Positions 55,766-64,000 of a stretch of DNA of 64,000 nt are shown piece by piece; positions within the stretch are counted from its first letter, which is position 1, and every line of letters begins with the position of its first letter. Origin of the DNA: Haemaphysalis longicornis (taxonomy: Eukaryota; Arthropoda; Arachnida; Ixodida; Ixodidae). A program made the position numbers and the translations under genes. The stretch is taken from assembly GCA_013339765.2 (NCBI GenBank), contig CM023457.1, positions 58,441,013-58,505,012 of the forward strand, given 5' to 3'. The notes beneath the pieces are model-generated. The model searched no databases. It worked only from the letters and a program-made list of their open reading frames with translations, and was not told where the DNA came from.

Positions 55766-56554
55766 TAAAGCAAGAGAAAGTGACACAAACAAATTTTCTT
55801 TGTCCTGGTGTTGTATTCTAACCACTAGCATCATCAAAGCACCCGAAACACGCCGTAACGATGAAAGGCGCAGAAGATGAAATATACTTGCTGTAACCTC
55901 CAACACGTACGATTCCTAGTTGCAACCGAAACACTCGTGAGAAAAGCAAGCCTGTGCGCTACGAAGTGTGTGAGTGATTATATTCACAAAACTGCGCAAA
56001 AATCCCAGATTGAGCTTGTAGATGTATGCTATTGAGGCATCGCGAGCGGGATTTTGTGCCTTGCACCGACTTTGCTGGGCATACCCAGTTGGCATATGGT
56101 GGCGGTTATCTCTGGGCTTGAAGGCCACCACGCCGACGTTCAGGTTCTTCAAAGGCGAACGCCAAGCACACGTATTGGAGACAATTATGCACACGGATCA
56201 TTTTAGAACATGTCCTCCTGCTCTGTGTCGTGGTGCTTCCACGCGGTGCTTCGGCTGTGGAAACCGGTGTTTCAATGCCACTTACTCGAGTTCAAGCTCA
56301 CAGCTGGAGCTCTAGCTTTGTATGGCCATTTCCTTTTGTTGCATTATCTGCTGGTGTGTTATCCTCCAGATGAAATTAAAAAAAAAAAAAGAACGGCGTC
56401 AGGCACCTTCATAACGGCAGAATAAGACAATTTTGAGGACACGTAAAGGCACTTATAGGTTGTGAATGCGAAAGCATGAACATTCACTTGAATACCCGAC
56501 ACCTTGAAACGCCTCGCTTCAGCGTCACGTTGACGAAAGGCTTTGCGATCCGCC
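55766..56554. other. No gene recognised
   Basis: Unassigned sequence. A short hairpin GTGAATGCGAAAGCATGAAC-ATTCAC lies at 56462-56487. Confidence 0.4.
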
Positions 56555-56558
56555 TTAA

Positions 56559-57066
56559 AGGAGCCATGAAGACAAAATACAAGTTGGGTTTATTAGAAAG
56601 ACTGCTTAGTCCCGATAACAATGATACCAATATCATCGCAATCTTCGAACAAATAACGGAGATATTAAAGAAAACGTGCGAAGCAGTCGCGACCCCCTAG
56701 CCAATTTCCTGCAACTTTTCTATGACGTCACAGAACCTTGTTTGCGCGATTGGCGGCCGCCTAACTGACCTGTCGCGACGAACCATGACTGGAAGTCTGT
56801 AATGGGGCCTCTAGTTCCATTTGACCGCATCACTTGAATGCTAACGCGCAGTTAACGCACTGAAAATTATGTTTTATTGTTGGCCCGTATGACGTCATTC
56901 TTGCTCATAACACGTCACTGTGGCGCAAAATTTGAAAGTTCTTAAATACTTCTTGCTTTTCTTTTGCTAAAAAAAACATCTTTTGTGGCTCTAATGGAGC
57001 TGAGTGAGATACTGAATCCTAGTTCTTTCAAATTAAACAAAGTTGTATTTTCTCTTCATGGCTCCT
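56559..57066. mobile_element. TTAA-flanked MITE, family B
   Basis: The left end AGGAGCCATGAAGACAAAAT-ACAA and the right end complement AGGAGCCATGAAGAGAAAAT-ACAA are inverted repeats of 24 bp with one mismatch. TTAA flanks both sides at 56555-56558 and 57067-57070. 508 bp, non-coding. Its ends differ from family A beyond AGG, so it is a separate family, probably using a piggyBac-type transposase. Confidence 0.85.
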
Positions 57067-57070
57067 TTAA

Positions 57071-58487
57071 CTCTTTCGAATAGCTTCGATCTGTGTCCTA
57101 CGCACTGCTCGTTCCTGCCGTCATGTAATGTGACAGTTGGCGACGATGGCGAATCTCGATGCTTGTCAGTTTTCGCTTGTTTAACAAAGCTCTTCCGCTC
57201 CCTGTGCTGGCGTGGTCAGCCATCGAGCTCAAGATCGCGCTGTGGATCGCCTCGAGCTATGGAACGCTTGACAAGTAGCCGTTTTCCCGTCTGAGACCTC
57301 AATGCGGGCGCCAGATGTTTCGTTAAGCAGACAATTAATTTCTCTCGCATTAAAAGCGCCATCACCAGTCTGCTGACCACTCCCGAATCTCTAAACCCCA
57401 GGCTCCCTCCTTCAGCAGCGTTCGCATCGCACTCGGCCTGTCTCAGACTGCTCCCGCAATTCAAACGATGCGTGTTACTCAAACGCGACATTGCCAAAAG
57501 TCGTCCTTCTACGACAGCTGGTCGGGAAAAAAACGAAGCCGCGTTTTGCATGGCAAATGCTAAAAAAATAAAGAAGCGAACGGAAGTGTAATGAAGACAA
57601 TGATAACCGCCGCACAATACAAGAACATGCGTGCTTGAGGTTACATCTGTATCGCAGTGGTCGCGAATATCCGGACGAACTTATACCCGAAATAGAACAC
57701 ATTGTCTGTATACGGACGCTGCGGCGACCCGCATTGTGTCGAGCGAGATCTTTTCTTGCGAGCGATGTCGACTTGAGAGTGTCCTTTCCGCTTCCGATAT
57801 AGAGAAAGAACTGGTTGGAGGGAGAGGGAGAGAAGGGCGCACTTGTTCGGCTGCTCCGGCCGCGAAAGTGCTATATCTAAGCGCTCACGAGCGCGCAAGT
57901 GGCGTTGGCGTTGCAGTGTTTGCCTCCGACACGGAAGATGCATCGAGTAGCTCATCTTTTGTCCGTTCCTCGCACGATATTGCGCAACACTTCTCGACTC
58001 GCTAACAGGCCGTCAAAGTGAACTCTGCCCCCAGAGCAGCTGGGATAGCGCTGACAGTGGGTTTTTAGATGTTGCTACAAGCCCACGCGCTCGCATGGGC
58101 GATCGTTTGCGCAGACGGGCTTGCATAACTAGACTGCGGAGGCGCGGAAGGCGAAACTTTGTTCGTAAGAGATCCCGCGAACGTCACCGGTTTTACGCCT
58201 TCCGTAAGGCGCACGCTGCCGTCTCGAGTACACGCGGTGCGCTTCAGATGGACGTAGGCAATTGTGCCGCCGTAGCTGCTGAAAAGGCAAAATTATTTCC
58301 AACTGGGATCCCGGCGAGCTTTCGTATTGCAAACTTGCAGAGGTAGAGCGGTCTCTTTAGTTTAGAACCACCCCCCATTACGTACTCCTCCGTGAAGTTG
58401 GCTTTCTAGCACTGTGACCATGCCTGCGGCGAAGCAAGATCTACAGGGCGTTTTTGAAACGGATTCAGAAGTGTCTGAGTTTTTGAA
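57071..58487. other. No gene recognised
   Basis: About 1.4 kb. A 133-codon minus frame (57216-57617) and several Arg/Ser-rich frames at 57630-58350 show no domain. Confidence 0.45.
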
Positions 58488-58845
58488 ATTGGCAGTTTCC
58501 AAATGCAAAGGAAACACACAAAAAAAACAAATGGAGAGCGTCGGCGGGTGAAGGACAAGGCTTTGCATTTGAGAGGGTGAACTTTCATTAGCCAGTCTTC
58601 GCACCACTGTTTTGCATTGTTAGATCACTTTGTAGAGATAATTGATCCGAAGCGTTACAAACAGTGTGGTAAATGCAATCATCGGCAAACATTCGGATTT
58701 TACAGGATACGTGAGTTGGGACATCGTTAATAAATATGAGAAATAAAAGCGGACCCACAACTGACCCCTGCGGTACACCGGATGTTACCGGAAGGGAAGT
58801 AGAGGTAGCATTGTTAACGAAGACAGCTTGAGTGCGGTTACTTTC
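58488..58845 (-). mobile_element. CR1/L2-like LINE internal fragment, copy 2
   Basis: Aligns over about 350 bp with 60475-60815. It shows roughly 10 differences in the best 235 bp, about 96% identical by eye. It covers the PQG, FADDC and MKLHPLKCK parts of the reverse transcriptase on the minus strand. Truncated at both sides; the right break is at about 58845, where the flank becomes unrelated. Confidence 0.85.
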
Positions 58846-59759
58846 CGCGGGAATACCGCTGTGGAGACCACTACGGAGTGCCGCCTCGCTACTACACAGT
58901 GCACACAGACACCTTAGTGCGGAGGGAAAGCTGGCAATCAGGAGAGTTGATTGTTTAATAAGACCACATCAAAAACTACTAAAGCCAAATGCTGGCAGGA
59001 TAAATTACTGTCCTGGCGTAGGATCGCTCGGCAAGCTGCGAACAAACGCACGCCAATATGAAATAAGGTGCTCAGGGCATCCGAGTACACAAAGGACAGT
59101 GCTTTGAGAGAGGAGGGAGGTCCTGATATATATGGGCTGAAAGCAGGACCGAGAGACAACGCCGCTTTTATTGTTTGTTTGTTTGCTTGAAACGTTTGTG
59201 GCATGTTCTCGGCTTACGCCGTGTGGTGGCGCGTGTTCTATTGTTTCGCTTCGTACCTAGCTTTGTCCTTGAAGCGTTAGAACAACTTCCTACTGTTTTG
59301 AACACACAAAAAAATATAAAATCGTACGCAGCCCTTTTTCAAGATCACAAAGTGTACCCTGAGACTGAGGTTATATTTATTGTCCGTATTTCAGACGCAC
59401 ATCCCTTTATGTTACGGCGGCGTCTTTTAAAAAAAGGAATGACAATTTGCCTTTAAAGCCCTTGAGCGGCTAAAACGAGGAAATGAACCATCTCATTGAG
59501 CAAGCCACGAAGCAGAGAAACGAGCGTTGAAGTAGGGAAGAAGGCCTGCATTCCTCGCATGGTGCGCGGAGATTTATTTTTTAAAATCATTCCCAATACC
59601 TACCGTGAAGATAGTCCATATGTTAGTGCATGACAATTTTATTGTTTTCGCACCAGGTGAACATCTAATTCTGTACAGTAGCTGATAGCCCTTGGTCAAT
59701 CGGCAGCCCAGTCCTCGTCACGGGCATATGGTGTGTTCCGAAAGTTGGCGAAGGCCTTG
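58846..59759. other. No gene recognised
   Basis: Unassigned sequence. No domain or RNA gene seen. Confidence 0.4.
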
Positions 59760-59795
59760 GCATTTCATTTAATTTTCATCTCATTTTATTTCCTT

Positions 59796-59817
59796 AAAGA
59801 CCCCGCAAGGGGTCTTT
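59796..59817 (-). other. 3'-terminal hairpin of the LINE
   Basis: AAAGACCCC and GGGGTCTTT pair perfectly around GCAA. Such a hairpin just before the tail is where a LINE reverse transcriptase could recognise its own RNA. This is an inference from position. Confidence 0.6.
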
Positions 59818-60466
59818 AGGGGTGGGTACATATAAAAAACAGCAGAAAATAATCGCTTGCCCTACGGTGAAAGGTGATTAGTGATACTGCTTGGGAAGGC
59901 GGAAGTACAAGTAATGGCAGGAATGTCGCGTGAAAGGCCATTCCAGGCAGCTGCTGTGCGAGGAAAAAATGATGTAGAAAAAGAAACGGTGCATGCACGT
60001 GGGCGTGCAACTTGAAGGGGATGACCAGTGCGTTGAGATATGTGCGCTGGGGTAACAAAATAAGGTGGCATGCGCATCGAGCTGTCGAAAAAACTTATGG
60101 AATAAAGAAAGACTGGCGATACGGCGGCGATAGGAAAGGAGGGGTAGTTCAATTTCTGACTTCAGTGAAGATACGCTGACATCATGGGAGTACGAACTAT
60201 GGATAAACCTAGCGGCACGGTTTTGAAGAGACTCAGTGGCTTGTTGCGGGCTCCACATTGGGGAAGCATATTCCAGTTTAGTTCTTACAAGGCTTTTGTA
60301 TAAGCTAATAATATTACATTTCTAGGTGCGTTACGTAGATGACGTCGCAAGAATACCAACGTTTTATTTTTTTTTTTTTTGCCGATGATATGACTTTTGT
60401 GATATGCAAACCCCACGAAAGATCGTTGCAGAATGTGACTCCCAGATATTTAAATGAATTAACTGT

Positions 60467-61027
60467 TTAAACTGCAACGTTACTGATAGTATAAGGAAAA
60501 ACAAGTGGAGAGCTGCAGCGGGTGAAGGGTAAGGCTTTGCATTTGAGAGGGTGAAGTTTCATTAGCCGGTCTTCGCACCACTGGTTTGCATTGTTAAAAT
60601 CACTTTGTAGAGATAATTGATCCGAAGCGTTGCAAACAGTGTGGTAAATACAATCATCGGCAAACATTCGGATTTTACAGGATACGTGAGTTGGGAGATC
60701 GTTAATAAATATGAGAAATAAAAGTGGACCCAGAACTGACCCCTGCGGTACCCCGGATGTTACCGGAAGGGAAGTAGAGGTAGCATTGTTAACGAAGACA
60801 GCTTGAGTGCGCTTACTTAAAAATTCACGGATCCACTTAAGGGCGTCGGGGTGTAGGTTTAACCGGGAAAGTTTGAACAGAAGGCGTTTATAGGGTACTT
60901 TATCGAACGCTTTCGCGAAGTCTAGGAAAGATGGCGTCAGTCTGCACGTTAGAATCCAAGTTAATATGCAAGTCGTGCGAAAACATGGCCCGTTGAGTCT
61001 CGCACGAGAAACCTTTGCGAAACCCAT
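60467..61027 (-). pseudogene. LINE reverse transcriptase core
   Basis: Open for 186 codons. It holds the first catalytic aspartate in LDFAKAFDKVPYKRLLFKL, the SGVPQGSVLGPLLFLIFIND block and the second catalytic site FADDC. LHPLKCK follows. All active-site aspartates are present. The first 35 or so residues are read out of the LINE frame, because a frameshift near 60935 separates the core from the fingers. A stop ends it before the thumb. Not a working enzyme, but well preserved. Confidence 0.85.
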
Positions 61028-61499
61028 GCAGCGCGGAATTGAAAAAGTTATTTGAATCTAGGAAGTCCATGATCCGGGTGTAGATGACATGTTCGATGAT
61101 TTTGCATGGGATGCGGTTAGTGAAATGGGTCGATAATTCAGGGGTGACTCTCTTATACCTGATTTGAATACTGGGTTGATATTTCCGTGTTTCCAATCAG
61201 TAGGAAGCTTACCCGTGGAAAGAGACTGCGAGTAAAGTAGGCACAAAAATGTTAGCACAGATGTGTTGAGTGTTTTTTTAGAAATTTCGAATTTATGTTG
61301 TCGATACCTTGATGATGAAGATAATTTAAGATTGTCAAAGATTGCGAAAATTCCGGGTTCGACAAAAGAATTGGTGGCATGACCGCATGACAGAGCCCTA
61401 ATTGTCGGGGAAAGGCCAGTTGTTTCCATGCGAAAGCGCAGGTAGCTCATAGAGAAAAAAAGGAAAACGGCGTTTGCGGTATCAAAAATCCCCATTAGC

Positions 61500-61620
61500 T
61501 ACGAACGTGGGTATGCGCCGGCTCGACGTCCCCATTGGTTACGACGAGTCACGTGGTCCATAGCAACGACGTCATTATTGAAGAGGAGCCAGCCGAAGCG
61601 CCGGCACCGAAGCGGTAGGT
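61500..61620 (+). promoter_or_regulatory. Candidate promoter: CCAAT, E-box, X-box, CRE
   Basis: Within 50 bp lie CCCATTGG (inverted CCAAT), TCACGTGG (E-box), CCATAGCAACG (X-box-like) and GACGTCATT (CRE). This is a compact RNA polymerase II promoter signature. It abuts the truncated 5' end of the LINE and is followed by CpG-rich sequence. No coding exon could be identified downstream. Confidence 0.35.
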
Positions 61621-63365
61621 GATGGATGATTCTTGCGGCTGCTGTACTTCATAAAGACATTACAATTGCGCATAAACCCTGACATTTCGTGTTTGTCACC
61701 AAACGAGGTGTGCTCGAGCGGTTACGAAAGTGTGTTTTGGAGTTGGGTGTTGCGTGATATATTTGATGCTTAAAGTGCAAATCAAGGAGCGAGTAAAGGT
61801 TTGTTCGTTGTTTCTTGCTTCGATGCGCCGGTGTTGTGGCGTGTAGAAGTCTTCCGATGGTCTGCGTTGTTTGCCTGATGGTGTGGCAGTGATGGTACGA
61901 CGACGATCTTTGGAGAAGAGTTTTGAAACTGTATATTTAAGCCAAGTACATATACAGGATATTTACAGACTGAAGTAGACAGAGTAAGAAATAAAGTGGG
62001 GTTCCTGGTCAGTTAAGACTTTGTGCACGCGGCACCCCCGTCAGAGACGGCCCCTTAAGACACCCCCAGGTGGTGAGACCCTCCCTAGCCGAACCTGGCT
62101 ATCTCGGCAATACGCCGACCATGCATAGCACTTCAACCCTGAGGATCCGACCTCCGAGACCTCGTGTCTCCTGGTTTTAATTGGCAACTTAGTCTCCACC
62201 CCCGACACACGAGCCAATTAATCAGCATCTCCGGGTGGTCTGATTGGTCGTATTGCCAAATCCGGGCATCAACAGCGGCTGGAAAACCCCCCGTAACACT
62301 GAACCGCTGGCCACTCTCTCTTTCTCCCTCAAGACAAAAAAATAGAATATCAGAGGCGACCAAAATGAGTATAACACTCAGTGAGAACACCGCGAAAACA
62401 CATGCAAGCGCCCGGTGCAAGCTTGACGCACGCGGCCTGCGTTGCCCGTTCCCACGCCGCCCTTTACGCGTGTAACGTCTTGTTCAAAGTTGGACCGCCA
62501 CCACAAACCCGGGGTGACCCGTATCCGTTCCTCTTAACGAACGCAGCGCGCCCTCGAGGCTCCCCGCCATTGACAGGCGATCCTCGGCAGAAACCATATG
62601 GGACGCGCGGACCCCGCGGCGTCGCATTCCCAACGAAACATCTTTGCACTTCCTTACTGTGCGCGCGGGCCAACAAAGGCAGAACCACCGCCCCAAATCG
62701 GCCGCCATCGAAACACAGTTGATACCCCCTTGCTACCCCGTTATCAGAAGCGCGTCGGGTCACTTGGTTTTACAGCCTCCCCTCTGGCTAAACGCGCGTG
62801 CAGGAGGCCCCCGAAGCAACCGCCGCCACGTCCACGGAAAGCGCATCGAGCATCCGACCCACGCTTTCCCACGCTCGTACTGTGCTTTGCAACACAACGT
62901 TGAAAACAATGTCGCGGTCCAGCTGAGGCTCAAGACAATTCGTCTCCACGCAGGCGGCGTGATCCAAAGTCCGCCTGCTGTTGACAGGCTGGCTGCCACA
63001 AAGTCCTTCATGCGCCCTTCAGGGAACCGCCGCTTCACACGCGTTCGGCTTTGCAGCGTCGCTGGTGACTAGAAACCTTACAGAGCGTTCTGATGCTGCG
63101 TCGAACGATGGTTATTTGTTGAACCACCGTGTTCTCCAATGTAGTTCCTTTTTTGCGCCATGCAGGCCTAAAATTCGTTTGTAGTGCGGGATCTCCAGCT
63201 AATCGGGTTTCCGACATGCCAATTCATGACCGAGGGATGTTTGACAACCACGGAGAGTCTCCAGGACAGGTTCTCGAAAAAGGATGGAGAAGGTGCCATT
63301 GAGGCAGGCAAGGCGATGGACATCCAACCCTACTTACATATTATGCTGAGAGAACGCACGCCACA
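61621..63365. other. No gene recognised
   Basis: About 1.7 kb. GC-rich between 62400 and 63050 with overlapping frames of 90-142 codons lacking domains. If the element at 61500 is a promoter, a non-coding first exon could lie here. Confidence 0.4.
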
Positions 63366-63379
63366 ACAGCTAAGGGGAG

Positions 63380-63511
63380 CATACCTTGAACAGCGCTAAC
63401 TCGACGGGGAAAAAGAAAGAAGTACGAACACAGACGCTTTCTTTGTCTCCGTCGTGTTAGCGCTGTTCGAAGTATGCAACCGTACTAACTAGCTCGACTT
63501 TCATTACTGCT
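63380..63511. mobile_element. Foldback retroposon with 14-bp target duplication
   Basis: ACAGCTAAGGGGAG flanks the insert at 63366-63379 and 63512-63525. Inside, GCATACCTTGAACAGCGCTA-ACTCGACGG pairs with the complement of CCGTCGTGTTAGCGCTGTTC-GAAGTATGC, giving arms of about 40 bp around a short loop. The insert then ends CTAACTAGCTCGACTTTCAT. A long target duplication implies target-primed reverse transcription rather than a cut-and-paste transposase. Confidence 0.8.
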
Positions 63512-63525
63512 ACAGCTAAGGGGAG

Positions 63526-64000
63526 ATATGCGAAAGTGAAATCATGAAGAACGGCACTTTCAGAGTGGTGGTCCCGTACCTAATGCAGTGCTTTATTGCT
63601 GTTGGGCATGAGGTGAATCCTCTTTTTTTTTTTGTCGGGGGTCAGCACAGCTGTTCCCCCTAACACTCAAAGTATGGAGACGTAGGAAAGCGCAAGACGC
63701 TATTTTCTGGGCAGTGCTCTTTCACTGATATAGACTGGCTTATTTTTACAGCGAGAGCTGCACAGGGCAGGCTAGGAAGGGTTGACGCCAACCAAAATCC
63801 GTTGCTAAAACGCCCTGTGAAGCATGCTTCGCTGCAAGTATAGTCATAGTGATAGGAAGCCAACTTTACGAAATAGAACGTCATGGGGCTGGTTGTGAAC
63901 GAACGGAGGTCGTATGCCTCAAGTTTACAACCTCGAAAAAAAAAAAAAAAATAATTCTTCGGTGTGGCAGTTCGAAAACGAAACGCTCATATATCACGCA
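63526..64000. other. No gene recognised
   Basis: Unassigned, with a T-run near 63623 and an A-run near 63938. No domain or RNA gene seen. Confidence 0.4.

Larger units (their letters stand above)
59760..61496 (-). mobile_element. CR1/L2-like LINE, 5'-truncated, copy 1
   Basis: The largest LINE piece in the window, on the minus strand. In order it holds GKLPTDWKHGNINPVFKSG and NYRPISLT (61400-61120), PCKIIEHVIYTRIMDFL with ALHGFRKGFSCETQ (61196-60960), the catalytic core (61027-60467), then NSFKYLGVTF. The C-terminal IQNRAARFI-like LQNRAARFIHSSY and SYRRRIASLSLFHKF close it (60258-60060). At least two frameshifts and an A-run insertion (60364-60380) break it. A 9-bp-stem hairpin and an AAATG-rich tail end it. 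Clade by motif style only. Confidence 0.88.

Overview
The window reads as nuclear DNA of a hard tick (Ixodida). The main evidence is a tRNA-derived SINE of the kind reported from hard ticks (Ruka-type), present in at least eight copies. Each copy has an A box, a B box and a conserved 3' body, and the minus-strand copies run into (ATTG)n tails. Long simple repeats, five zinc-knuckle tails of I/Jockey-type LINEs, an RTE tail and CR1/L2-like reverse transcriptase fit the same host. I see no intact protein-coding gene, no rRNA gene, no convincing functional tRNA gene and no CRISPR array. No open reading frame here is convincing as a host gene. The window is an intergenic or intronic repeat field.

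Layout. 1-9.8 kb: SINE copies, LINE tails (one with a (CTA)n tail, one RTE with a (GAT)n tail) and a cluster of TTGCGTAA sites. 9.8-24 kb: a TATA-bearing stretch, TTAA-flanked MITEs, SINE pieces and LINE tails. 24-34 kb: a second (CTA)n-tailed LINE joined to a SINE, long microsatellites, a promoter-like GC-rich short element, a PIF1/Helitron-type helicase scrap, and a LINE tail inserted inside another repeat. 34-39 kb: microsatellites and a homopolymer-inflated stretch that looks like poor base calling. 42.6-43.8 kb: a decayed hAT transposon with terminal inverted repeats and an 8-bp target duplication, itself hit by a LINE. 44-52 kb: the densest nest, with tetranucleotide arrays, Tc1/mariner-type MITEs, foldback elements, a hAT MITE, and a SINE split by a 647-bp insertion. 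52-64 kb: a TTAA MITE, two near-identical CR1/L2-like fragments and a foldback retroposon with a 14-bp target duplication.

The most interesting object is a short element family seen three times (30331-30887, 46185-46603, 47256-47902). The copies share a hairpin-forming subterminal repeat (GTGCGAATGCAC and relatives) and a CCCTCGGGG-type hairpin. All three sit in T-runs, yet their interiors differ. Two interiors are GC-rich and promoter-like, with CRE, X-box-like and TATA motifs. One copy interrupts a SINE whose own 11-bp target duplication is intact, which gives a clear insertion order. T-run targeting, a terminal hairpin and variable cargo suggest a non-autonomous rolling-circle (Helentron-like) element, but that is an inference.

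All identities and mismatch counts are by eye.
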